A stretch of 64,000 bases of DNA. Source: Bacteroidota bacterium. Lineage in GTDB: Bacteria; Bacteroidota; Bacteroidia; B-17B0; Aurantibacillaceae. The translations under genes were made by a program, and so were the position numbers. The stretch lies in the NCBI GenBank assembly GCA_947450025.1, contig CANFTW010000006.1:1-64000 (forward strand), in the 5' to 3' direction. The notes under the pieces are model-generated. The model was not told where the DNA came from. It made no database searches and was given only the letters and a program-made list of their open reading frames with translations. Position 1 is the stretch's first letter. Each line of letters begins with the position of its first letter. Positions 8,711 to 16,356 of the stretch are shown here, piece after piece.

Positions 8711-8864
8711 AACCAATGTGTTTCCAATTATTCCGCAATATGTTTCTTATGGAGTTCTTAATGTTGTACTACACTGTTCTAATACTTCTCTTATAATGTT
8801 CTTAATCTTGTCTTATAGAGTTCTTACGGCAAATGTAATCATCCCCAATTAATCCCACAATAGT
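8711..8864 (+). repeat. Array B: 14 tandem units of an 11-bp repeat, partly organised as 22-bp dimers
   Basis: Cutting 8711-8864 into consecutive 11-mers with no gap gives 14 units: AACCAATGTGT, TTCCAATTATT, CCGCAATATGT, TTCTTATGGAG, TTCTTAATGTT, GTACTACACTG, TTCTAATACTT, CTCTTATAATG, TTCTTAATCTT, GTCTTATAGAG, TTCTTACGGCA, AATGTAATCAT, CCCCAATTAAT, CCCACAATAGT. Position 6 is A in 14 of 14 units, position 3 is C in 11 of 14, position 5 is A or T in 13 of 14. Units 4-11 also pair into four 22-bp dimers. Eleven is not a multiple of three, so this is not coding. It lies between the divergent coiled-coil/winged-helix gene and the MerR-like gene. Confidence 0.8.
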
Positions 8865-8880
8865 TTTGATCGTTCCGGCA

Positions 8881-8891
8881 TCAAATTTTGA
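8881..8891. promoter_or_regulatory. Small palindrome TCAAA-T-TTTGA, possible operator
   Basis: A perfect 5+1+5 bp inverted repeat, 17 bp past the end of array B and upstream of the MerR-like gene. It could be an operator for that regulator, but short AT-rich palindromes arise often by chance here. Confidence 0.25.
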
Positions 8892-8998
8892 TTATTATTG
8901 ACTTACATACTTGATTATCAATATAAATATTTAACTCTATGATTTACCGATTTTTAGCAATTATTTACTGATTTTGATAAAAATGCCGAAACATTTGC

Positions 8999-9030
8999 TT
9001 GGAATTATCGTTTGTATTGTCTTACATTTG
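8999..9030 (+). promoter_or_regulatory. Bacteroidota-type promoter for the MerR/integrase module
   Basis: A -33 TTGG at 8999-9002, a 20-bp spacer and a perfect -7 TACATTTG at 9023-9030 match the TTTG...TAnnTTTG pattern of the Bacteroidota primary sigma factor. It lies 40 bp before the MerR-like start codon. Confidence 0.55.
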
Positions 9031-9070
9031 TGTATAATAAAACGAAAAACCATTTAATAAAGGAGGAAGC

Positions 9071-10057
9071 ATGATTTCAGTAAAATTAGAAGAGTTTATA
9101 GACACCAAAAGCATTGATAAACTCGCAGAGTTATATGAATTGCTTTGCGAAGAAAAATTAAGCGCAAAAGATACCGGAGTAAATTACCGTGTGCTTAATC
9201 ATTGGGATGAAAAGGGAATCATCCGTTTTTCAAGAGAAAAAAAAGAAAGCAATCGCAAATTTAGTTTTGTAGATTTTATATGGATTAAGGTAGTGAATGA
9301 ATTACGATCCTTTGGCATTCAACTTCCGGTTATTAAAAAAATAACGGATGATGTTTATGAAGCATTGCCATTAAAGGAGTTATTTGAAAACTTCGTTAAC
9401 CACATGGATGTATTAAAAAACTACGAAGGTGAAGAAAAAGAAGAGTTTTTGAATTTCTTTAAATCAGGGGAGTATAAAACTGCCGACTACGATACACTAC
9501 CGTTCAACTTTAATTACCTGCAAATTTTAATTACAGAAGCAATTGCAACTCGTAAATCGGTATCGCTTATTGTATTTAGCGATGGCGAGTGGTTCCCTTT
9601 TATTAAAGAGAACGAACATCATTATCCGCAAGAGCTACTTTATAAAAAAGAATTTCATTCTCAAGTAAGAGTAAACATAACCGATTTGATTTTCAAATTT
9701 ATAATTGAGGATTATTTAATTGAATATTTAAATGGCTTACACCTATTTACTGTAAAGGAAAGAAAGCTGTTGTATTATATTAAAGAAGGTGAATACAAAA
9801 AAGTATTTGTTCTTTTTAAATCTAAAAAACATGAGCCACTTGAAATAACAAAAAGTAAAACTGCTCAGGAAGCTATCATCAGAATCCTGCGTGAAAAGGA
9901 ATACCGAGAGTTTATTTTAATTGACAAAAAAAATAATGAGTTCCGAATTACAGATAAGGAAGATGAACCCAAAGAACCTGTTGAGAAGAAAATCTTGGTA
10001 GAAAATACTGATCCAAGAAGCAAACGTAAATACAAAGTAATAACTGTTAAGGAGTAG
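9071..10057 (+). CDS. MerR-like helix-turn-helix protein of the integrase module
   Basis: A 328-residue protein with a MerR-type winged helix at about residues 33-95: LSAKDTGVNYRVLNHWDEKG (recognition helix), then IIRF ... NRKFSFVDFIWIKVVNELRSFGI. The rest (QILITEAIATRKSVSLIVFS ... YIKEGEYKKVFVLFKSK) matches nothing I recognise and has no obvious catalytic motif. The ATG is preceded by a perfect Shine-Dalgarno AAAGGAGG at 9059-9066, unusual for this phylum. It is the first gene of a three-gene unit ending in a serine recombinase. By position it could control integrase expression or act as a recombination directionality factor; both are inference. Confidence 0.7.
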   Translation: MISVKLEEFIDTKSIDKLAELYELLCEEKLSAKDTGVNYRVLNHWDEKGIIRFSREKKESNRKFSFVDFIWIKVVNELRSFGIQLPVIKKITDDVYEALPLKELFENFVNHMDVLKNYEGEEKEEFLNFFKSGEYKTADYDTLPFNFNYLQILITEAIATRKSVSLIVFSDGEWFPFIKENEHHYPQELLYKKEFHSQVRVNITDLIFKFIIEDYLIEYLNGLHLFTVKERKLLYYIKEGEYKKVFVLFKSKKHEPLEITKSKTAQEAIIRILREKEYREFILIDKKNNEFRITDKEDEPKEPVEKKILVENTDPRSKRKYKVITVKE

Positions 10058-10066
10058 GGAGGCACA

Positions 10067-10297
10067 ATGGCTGAGAAGAAGGAGAAAGTACACAAGCGAT
10101 TGACCATTGCCGAATTGAAGAACTGCAAAGGTTTTGAAAACTATACAGACGAACACGCTGAAGAAACAATTAAATCGTTAGAAAAATTATCAATTCTGTT
10201 TTATGAACTTTATATGAAACAGAAACTACAACAACAAAAAGTAAAACAAATTAAAGGAGGTGAAATATATGAAGAAGGAGAACGAGATGTTGCTTAA
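10067..10297 (+). CDS. Small protein of the integrase module, unknown function
   Basis: A 76-residue, charged, helical protein (RLTIAELKNCKGFENYTDEHAEETIKSLEKLSILFYELYMKQK). It has a Shine-Dalgarno sequence (GGAGTAGGGAGG) before its ATG, starts 9 bp after the MerR-like gene and overlaps the recombinase start by 29 bp. Small genes of this kind commonly sit upstream of mobile-element recombinases in Bacteroidota. The strong ribosome-binding site and the packing support a real gene; no function can be assigned. Confidence 0.65.
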   Translation: MAEKKEKVHKRLTIAELKNCKGFENYTDEHAEETIKSLEKLSILFYELYMKQKLQQQKVKQIKGGEIYEEGERDVA

Positions 10298-11879
10298 ACA
10301 ATTTGCCAAAGGCAAAAGCAACGAAGTAAAAGATTTAGGCATACAAAATTGTGTGATCTACACAAGGGTGAGTTCTAAAGAACAAATGGATACCAATCAA
10401 AGTTTGGAATGGCAGAAAAAATACTGTGTTGACTATGCTGTAAAAAACAAACTCGATGTAAAAGGCTTTTTTGGAGGAACGTATGAAAGTGCGAAGAGCG
10501 ATGAACGAAAAGAATTTAGTCGGATGCTCAAATTTGTAAAAGCGAGTAAAGAAAAAATTTCATTCATTTTAGTTTATAGCTTAGACCGTTTCAGCCGAAC
10601 AGGAGATAGTGCAATTTATATCGCAGGAGAATTAAAGAAAACTGGAGTTAATATTATGGCTGTTACACAGCCCATTGATACCAACTCACACGCTGGAGCA
10701 TTGCAACAAAACATTCAATTTATTTTTAGTAAGTACGATAACGATTTACGAAGACAAAAAACAATTGATGGAATGCGTGAGAAATTACTGCGTGGCGATT
10801 GGATTGGAAATGCGCCAACAGGTTATTCATTTGTAAAAGGAATGGAATCGCAAACCATTGTGATAAACGAAAAAGGAGAGTTAATTAAACAAGCGTTTAT
10901 ATGGAGAGCCAATGCAATGACCTACGAACAGATTATAGAAAAATTGAAACACTTAGGTTTAAACATGCCAAAACAAACGCTTGGCGGAATTTTTAAGAAT
11001 CCTTTTTATTGCGGATTTATGTCGCATAATTTATTGAATGGCGAAGTAATAAAAGGAAGGCATCCGGCATTAATTGATGAGGATTTATTTTTACGAGCAA
11101 ACGAGATAAAGAAGACGGATGGCTTCACAAGTAACAAAGCCAATGATAACCTGCCATTAAAGGTATTTGTAAAAGATGCCGAAAGTGGTGCGCCATTTAC
11201 AGGCTATTTGGTAAAAAAGAAAGGGCTGTATTATTACAAGGTAAATAAAATCGGAATTCGGATAAACCGAAGCACCAATATTATGCACGATAAGTTCAAA
11301 GAGCTATTGGCAACTTATACGGTAGATTCTGCCCAAATCGAGCCTTTGGCGATCCAACTGCGCTATACTTGGGAAAACCTAACAGAAACCAACACAGGGG
11401 AGAAAAAAGCCCTTTCGTTGAAATTAAACGAGGTAGAAGAAGAGTTCTATAATCTCCGCAAAAGACATGCAATTGGGGCAGTAAGTTTGGATATTTATGA
11501 GGAGTTTTCGACTGAAATGAAAGTTCGAAAAGAGAAGCTTTTGGGTGACCTTGAAAAGCTAAACCAAAAATTATCGAACCCAAAAGAATTGATCCAATTT
11601 ACCTGCCAACTATCCGCCAATCTCGCACCTGTTTGGGCTTTGAGCGATTATTATCAAAAGCAAATTTTTCAAAATACAGTATTTCCTAAAGGCTTGGTCT
11701 ATGATTCAAAAATAGAGCATTATCGAACCCCGATTGTAAACGATGTGATTGGCTGTGTTGCCCACGCATCAAAGATTTTAGAAGGAATAAAAAAACCGGA
11801 CTCTCTGAATTTGTCAGAGAAGTCCGGTTGTGTACCCAGCGCCGGACTCGAACCGGCACGGTTTCCCACAGGTGTTTGA
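10269..11879 (+). CDS. Large serine recombinase (site-specific integrase) reading into tRNA-Leu
   Basis: About 536 residues. A resolvase catalytic domain holds the nucleophile S35 in YTRVSSKEQ and the LDRFSRTGD helix. A recombinase domain follows (TGYSF ... TLGGIFKNPFYCGFM ... GRHPALIDEDLF), then a region where a zinc ribbon is expected (SGAPFTGYLVKKKGLYYYK) but without its cysteines, and a coiled coil (EKKALSLKLNEVEEEFYNLRKRH). I chose the ATG at 10269 because AAAGGAGG at 10253-10260 is 8 nt upstream; a GTG at 10260 is too close. The last ~29 residues (KKPDSLNLSEKSGCVPSAGLEPARFPTGV, of which the final 20 overlap mostly the tRNA) are read from the antisense of a terminator and tRNA-Leu, so the element end lies here. 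Confidence 0.88.
   Translation: MKKENEMLLKQFAKGKSNEVKDLGIQNCVIYTRVSSKEQMDTNQSLEWQKKYCVDYAVKNKLDVKGFFGGTYESAKSDERKEFSRMLKFVKASKEKISFILVYSLDRFSRTGDSAIYIAGELKKTGVNIMAVTQPIDTNSHAGALQQNIQFIFSKYDNDLRRQKTIDGMREKLLRGDWIGNAPTGYSFVKGMESQTIVINEKGELIKQAFIWRANAMTYEQIIEKLKHLGLNMPKQTLGGIFKNPFYCGFMSHNLLNGEVIKGRHPALIDEDLFLRANEIKKTDGFTSNKANDNLPLKVFVKDAESGAPFTGYLVKKKGLYYYKVNKIGIRINRSTNIMHDKFKELLATYTVDSAQIEPLAIQLRYTWENLTETNTGEKKALSLKLNEVEEEFYNLRKRHAIGAVSLDIYEEFSTEMKVRKEKLLGDLEKLNQKLSNPKELIQFTCQLSANLAPVWALSDYYQKQIFQNTVFPKGLVYDSKIEHYRTPIVNDVIGCVAHASKILEGIKKPDSLNLSEKSGCVPSAGLEPARFPTGV
11787..11829 (-). terminator. Intrinsic terminator of tRNA-Leu
   Basis: On the reverse strand, AACCGGACT + TCTCTGA pairs with TCAGAG + AGTCCGGTT (one bulged base) around a short loop, followed by a run of seven T. 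It lies 4 nt beyond the tRNA 3' end and inside the recombinase reading frame on the other strand. Confidence 0.8.
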
Positions 11880-11911
11880 GACCAGCGCGTCTACCATTCC
11901 GCCAGCTGGGC
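11833..11911 (-). tRNA. tRNA-Leu (anticodon CAA)
   Basis: Read on the reverse strand: acceptor GCCCAGC pairs with GCTGGGT (G-U at the end), the D-arm is GCGGAATGGTAGACGC, the anticodon loop is CTCAAAC (anticodon CAA, codon UUG), a long class II variable arm (TGTGGGAAACCGT region) and a T-arm GCCGG-TTCGAGT-CCGGC. The anticodon stem has one U-U mismatch. CCA is not encoded. The 3' end points toward the integrase, the usual orientation for integration at the 3' end of a tRNA gene. Confidence 0.92.
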
Positions 11912-12022
11912 ATTTTTGGCTCCTTTTTGATAGTTTCCCAACAATAAGGGCTGCAAATGTAATAGAATTTTATGGAATAGAAAAAAACAGACAAAAATAG
12001 TATGGAAAACCACTAAAAATCC

Positions 12023-12030
12023 TATATTTG
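12023..12030 (+). promoter_or_regulatory. -7 box of the prs promoter
   Basis: TATATTTG fits TAnnTTTG exactly and lies 17 nt before the prs ATG. I see no clear -33 TTG at the usual distance. Confidence 0.5.
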
Positions 12031-12047
12031 CGTCCCTTAAACAAAAC

Positions 12048-12980
12048 ATGGAAACAGACGTTAGATTATTTTCAGGTGGCGCGACTAATACGCTTGCCGA
12101 ACAGATTGCAAAATCTTATGGTAAAGATTTAGGAAAAATGGCACACTATCGCTTTAGCGATGGCGAATTACAAGTGTCTTACGACGAAAGTATTCGTGGA
12201 CAAAGTGTGTTTGCGATTCAATCAACGATGCCGCCAGCAGATAATTTAATGGAATTATTGTTAATGTTAGATGCGGCAAAACGTGCTTCTGCTAAAGAAG
12301 TCATTGCTGTGATTCCTTATTTTGGGTATGCTCGTCAAGATCGTAAAGACCAACCTCGTGTGGCTATTGGCGCTAAATTAGTTGCTGATATGTTAGCATT
12401 AGCTGGTGCTACTCGTGTGATGACCATGGATTTACATGCCGATCAAATTCAAGGATTTTTTGATATACCCGTTGATCATTTATACGCTTCTTCTATTTTT
12501 TTACCATACATCAGCAGCTTAAATTTACCACACTTAACTATTGCAGCTCCCGATATGGGAGGAAGCAAGCGTGCGAATGCTTATGCTAAACATTTAAAAT
12601 CTGAAATCGTTATTTGTTATAAGCAACGTACAAAAGCTAATGTGGTTGATCATATGACGGCTATTGGTGAAATTGAAGGTAGAAATATTGTGTTAGTAGA
12701 TGATTTAGTAGATACTGGGGGAACTTTATGTAAGGCAGCTGATATGATGATGGAACGTGGTGCTTTAAGTGTTCGAGCAGTATGTACACATGCTATTTTA
12801 TCAGGTAAAGCTTACGAAAACATTGCTAATTCAAAATTAACAGAATTGATTGTAACAGATACAGTACCTTTAAAACAACAAAGTGATAAAATTAAAGTAT
12901 TGTCTGTTGCTGAACTATTTGCTAAAGTAATTCATAGTGTACAAAATTATGAGTCTATCAGTAGCAATTTTATAATGTAA
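12048..12980 (+). CDS. prs: Ribose-phosphate pyrophosphokinase
   Basis: Makes PRPP from ribose 5-phosphate and ATP in the cytoplasm, feeding purine, pyrimidine, histidine and NAD synthesis. At 310 residues it is the usual length. The PRPP synthase signature is DLHADQIQGFFDIPVDHL at residues 128-145, the flexible ATP loop region has ARQDRKDQPR near 95-104, and the ribose-5-phosphate loop is VDDLVDTGGT near 220-230. rplY follows after 80 bp, a common Bacteroidota pairing. It is the first chromosomal core gene after the tRNA-Leu integration site. Confidence 0.97.
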   Translation: METDVRLFSGGATNTLAEQIAKSYGKDLGKMAHYRFSDGELQVSYDESIRGQSVFAIQSTMPPADNLMELLLMLDAAKRASAKEVIAVIPYFGYARQDRKDQPRVAIGAKLVADMLALAGATRVMTMDLHADQIQGFFDIPVDHLYASSIFLPYISSLNLPHLTIAAPDMGGSKRANAYAKHLKSEIVICYKQRTKANVVDHMTAIGEIEGRNIVLVDDLVDTGGTLCKAADMMMERGALSVRAVCTHAILSGKAYENIANSKLTELIVTDTVPLKQQSDKIKVLSVAELFAKVIHSVQNYESISSNFIM

Positions 12981-13060
12981 TAACCCTCGCATAAAATACA
13001 ACATAACCGATGGCTATAAAATGAGCGAGCATTTTAAAAACATCACAAAAACAAAACAAA

Positions 13061-13642
13061 ATGAAATCAGTACAATTGAGCGGTTCGTTACGTACGAACG
13101 TAGGAAAAGTAAACGCTAAGGCGGTAAGAGAAAAAGGAAATGTGCCATGTGTAATTTATGGTGGAAAAGAGCAAATCCATTTTGAAGCAGATATCCGTGC
13201 TTTCAAACCAGTTATTTTTACTCCAAACGCACACATCGTTGAAATTGACTTAGATGGTAAAGTTTACAAAACTGTATTACAAGAAGCACAATATCATAAA
13301 ATCAATGATAAATTAATTCACGCAGATTTTTTAGAAATCGTTGACGGAAAACCAGTAACGGCTAATATCCCAGTTTTGATTACTGGTCAATCTGATGGTG
13401 TTAAAAAAGGTGGTAAATTAGTTTTGAAAATGCGTAAGTTAAAAGTTCGCGGTATCGCTGCGACATTACCTGATGCAATTACTATCGATATTACAAAATT
13501 AGATATCGGTGATTCAATTGCAGTTGGAGATATCACTGTTGATGGTGCTACATTATTAAATGCTAAAAACGTTTCTGTTGTTTCTGTTGTTACAACTCGT
13601 GCGGTTGCATCTGAGGCTCCAGGAGCTCAAGGAAAAAAATAA
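13061..13642 (+). CDS. rplY: 50S ribosomal protein L25 (Ctc form)
   Basis: Binds 5S rRNA in the large subunit. At 193 residues it is the long TL5/Ctc form: an N-terminal L25 barrel (LRTNVGKVNAKAVREKGNVPCVIYGGKE) plus the C-terminal beta domain (ADFLEIVDGKPVTANIPVLITG ... GDSIAVGDITVDGATLL). It follows prs and ends at a strong terminator. Confidence 0.96.
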   Translation: MKSVQLSGSLRTNVGKVNAKAVREKGNVPCVIYGGKEQIHFEADIRAFKPVIFTPNAHIVEIDLDGKVYKTVLQEAQYHKINDKLIHADFLEIVDGKPVTANIPVLITGQSDGVKKGGKLVLKMRKLKVRGIAATLPDAITIDITKLDIGDSIAVGDITVDGATLLNAKNVSVVSVVTTRAVASEAPGAQGKK

Positions 13643-13664
13643 TTAATAAATTATTATCCCAACT

Positions 13665-13700
13665 AAAAAACCCTCTTTCGATATAGAAAGAGGGTTTTTT
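13665..13700 (+). terminator. rplY terminator
   Basis: AAACCCTCTTTC and GAAAGAGGGTTT form a long stem around GATATA, followed by TTTT. It ends the prs-rplY unit. Confidence 0.85.
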
Positions 13701-13762
13701 GTTTATAACGAATTGTTTCCTAATTGAGCCCCCGCTTCATTAGTTAAAACAACCCGTCATTT

Positions 13763-14365
13763 TTAATTTAGGACAAATTTGGATTTTAATTCTGTTTCTG
13801 TTTTTATTAAATGAATAAATAATTTCACCTTTGGTTTTAAATAATTTTCTTTTAAATTCTCAGCATCAGTTTTTATTAATTCGTATTTTTCTAAAGATGA
13901 CAAATCAATTAATCTAGCAATATCATAAACATTTGAATGGTCAAAAGCATCTACAGGAATAATGTTTTCTTGTGAAATCCACATGTATTCTCTAATGAGT
14001 TCTTGTAAATGATGAGAAGGTGTGGTGGTCATATCCTTCTCGTATTGAATGACGCCGGCCCCATATAATTTTGGCGGAAGAACCATTGAAAATTCAACTA
14101 GTTTAAATACACGAACCCCTTCAATAGATACATCCATCTCCCCATTATCATATTCTTTAATCACATGATTGATTTTAACTTCAATGCCGTATTCGCCCAT
14201 TGATTTTTGGTGAATAAAGGGAATACCAAAATGAGCATCATTTAATAAGCAATCTGCAATGAGTTGCTTATAGCGTTCCTCAAAAATATGTAGTGTTTTA
14301 GCTTCACCTGGCAGTAACACCATATTAAGCGGAAACATTGGAATTGTGAGTTGTTGCGTTGCCAT
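13763..14365 (-). CDS. Lon N-terminal substrate-binding domain protein
   Basis: A 200-residue stand-alone version of the Lon substrate-binding (PUA-like LON) domain, without AAA+ or protease parts. The start LTIPMFPLNMVLLPGEAKTLHIFEERYKQLIADCL is the hallmark of the family (Pro-Leu ... Pro-Gly ... Leu-His-Ile-Phe-Glu-x-Arg-Tyr). A helical C-terminal bundle follows (SSLEKYELIKTDAENLKENYL). Its cellular role is unclear. Monocistronic on the reverse strand. Confidence 0.9.
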   Translation of the reverse strand: MATQQLTIPMFPLNMVLLPGEAKTLHIFEERYKQLIADCLLNDAHFGIPFIHQKSMGEYGIEVKINHVIKEYDNGEMDVSIEGVRVFKLVEFSMVLPPKLYGAGVIQYEKDMTTTPSHHLQELIREYMWISQENIIPVDAFDHSNVYDIARLIDLSSLEKYELIKTDAENLKENYLKPKVKLFIHLIKTETELKSKFVLN

Positions 14366-14585
14366 TGCCTTATGGATTATAAGTTTACACTAAGAAGTTA
14401 ACTAAATTTACAAAAAAGAAGATCACTGACCTAACAGAGATGCGTGAAACCTTCTTTTGATTTATTAAAACTACCATTTTGTTTAACAAACCTTCATATG
14501 TATTGTTTTATAAAAAAACATAAAACCTAAATAAAATACATTTTTTTAAAGTATTTTTATCTACATTAAATTAAAGCACATTTAA

Positions 14586-16265
14586 ATGAAAAAATATATC
14601 GTCATTATTTGTTTATGTATTGCATCTGTATTTGCATTCAACTTTTCTCAAGACTATTTTGAAATTTCAAAAAATCTAGATGTCTTTAATACATTATATC
14701 GTGAATTAAATATTGCTTATGTCGATGATACTAAGCCTGGTCAGTTAATGAAAACTGGGATTGAAGCGATGTTAGCATCTTTAGATCCTTATACAAATTA
14801 TTATACTGAAAATGATATCGAAGATTATAGGTATATGACCACCGGAGAGTATGGTGGTATTGGAGCATCGATACAAGACGTTGATAAAAAAATTACTATC
14901 ACTGAACCTTATGAAGGATTCGCAGCCTATAAAGCTGGCTTAAGAGCGGGTGATGAAATTATTGAAGTGAATGGAATAAATGTGATGGGTAAAAAAACAG
15001 ATGATATTACGAATATGCTTAAAGGACAAGCTGGAACACCTATTAAATTAAAAATAGTTCGTTTAGGTCAAACAGAGCCTATAGAAATTAATATGAAACG
15101 CGAAGAAATTAAAATTAAAGCGGTTTCTTATTATAGCATGTTAAATACCGAAGTAGGATATATTAAACTAACGAGCTTTACTGAAAACTGTTCTGCTGAA
15201 GTAAAAGAGGCCTTGTTAAAGTTGAAAGAAAAAAACTGCAAATCGTTAATATTTGATTTACGAGGTAATCCTGGTGGTCTATTAAATGAAGCAGTGAACA
15301 TTGTCAATTTATTTGTAGAAAAAAACAATGAAGTGGTATTTACTAAAGGAAAAGTAAAGGATTGGAATAAACAGTATTATTCTTTGTATGCTCCTGTGGA
15401 TACTCAAATACCATTAGTGGTTTTAGTTGATAATAATTCAGCATCGGCTTCCGAAATTGTATCTGGAGCCTTACAAGATTTAGATCGAGCAGTAATTTTA
15501 GGACAACGCTCTTACGGTAAAGGATTAGTTCAGCAAACTAGAGATTTAACCTATAATACAAAGTTAAAAGTAACGGTTGCTAAGTATTATATCCCAAGTG
15601 GACGTTGCATTCAAGCGCTAGATTATTCTCATAAAGACGAGGATGGTAGAGTGGACCGAGTGCCTGATTCTTTAATCACAGCATTCAAAACTAAAAATGG
15701 TCGTACCATCTATGATGGAGCTGGAATTTTACCAGATGTAAAAACGGTTGAGGTAAAATATAGTAATATCCTTGCAACCTTAATTAATAGAAATCATGTT
15801 TTTGGTTTTGTTAATCAGTATTTAATGAAGCATCCTCAATATAAAACAACCGGCTCTAGTGTTGCCTTAACTGATGAGGATTATAATGAGTTTGTAACTT
15901 ACTTAAAGGATAAGGATTACCATTATAAAACACAAAGTGATTATGCTCTAGAAGATCTTAAACTCGATGCAAAAAGCGAAAAATATTATGAAAGTATTCA
16001 AGCAGAGTATGAAGCTTTATTAAATAAAATGATTTCAAATAAAAAAGATGATTTAACGAGATTCAAATCCGAAATCAAACAATTTATTGAAGAAGAAATT
16101 GCAGCGAGATTCGAATTTCAAAAAGGACGAATAGAAGCTTCGTTAAAATATGATTTGGATGTGATGGAGGCAACGAAATTGTTAGCTGATAAACAAAAAA
16201 TAACCTCCATATTAACCACAATTGAAAAACCAACCAAGCCATTTAATCCTAATAAACGTTTTTAA
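14586..16265 (+). CDS. S41 family carboxy-terminal processing protease
   Basis: A periplasmic CtpA/Tsp-like serine protease of 559 residues. A signal peptide/anchor covers residues 1-17 (KKYIVIICLCIASVFAF). The PDZ domain (YGGIGASIQ ... AAYKAGLRAGDEIIEVNGINVMG ... GTPIKLKIVR) spans ~90-165, followed by the S41 core (IFDLRGNPGGLLNEAV) and the Ser/Lys dyad region NNSASASEIVSGALQDLDRAVILGQRSYGKGLVQ in two pieces (SASASE near 285 and the Lys of YGKGLVQ near 312). A long helical tail follows. The family trims C-termini of exported proteins. Monocistronic. Confidence 0.94.
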   Translation: MKKYIVIICLCIASVFAFNFSQDYFEISKNLDVFNTLYRELNIAYVDDTKPGQLMKTGIEAMLASLDPYTNYYTENDIEDYRYMTTGEYGGIGASIQDVDKKITITEPYEGFAAYKAGLRAGDEIIEVNGINVMGKKTDDITNMLKGQAGTPIKLKIVRLGQTEPIEINMKREEIKIKAVSYYSMLNTEVGYIKLTSFTENCSAEVKEALLKLKEKNCKSLIFDLRGNPGGLLNEAVNIVNLFVEKNNEVVFTKGKVKDWNKQYYSLYAPVDTQIPLVVLVDNNSASASEIVSGALQDLDRAVILGQRSYGKGLVQQTRDLTYNTKLKVTVAKYYIPSGRCIQALDYSHKDEDGRVDRVPDSLITAFKTKNGRTIYDGAGILPDVKTVEVKYSNILATLINRNHVFGFVNQYLMKHPQYKTTGSSVALTDEDYNEFVTYLKDKDYHYKTQSDYALEDLKLDAKSEKYYESIQAEYEALLNKMISNKKDDLTRFKSEIKQFIEEEIAARFEFQKGRIEASLKYDLDVMEATKLLADKQKITSILTTIEKPTKPFNPNKRF

Positions 16266-16356
16266 TAAGATTAAATGAACCAAGATTGATTTTTATGTTT
16301 GAAAATATCATTAATTAAGCTATTTTTGAGGACATTAATTTAAAAACACATTTATC

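Noticed and set aside
7795-8864. CRISPR array
   Set aside because: The repeats are 11 bp and tandem with no unique spacers of 25-40 bp, and no cas gene is near.
11686-11994. Reverse-strand 102-aa frame across tRNA-Leu
   Set aside because: It is translated tRNA and terminator sequence; the tRNA explains the conservation.
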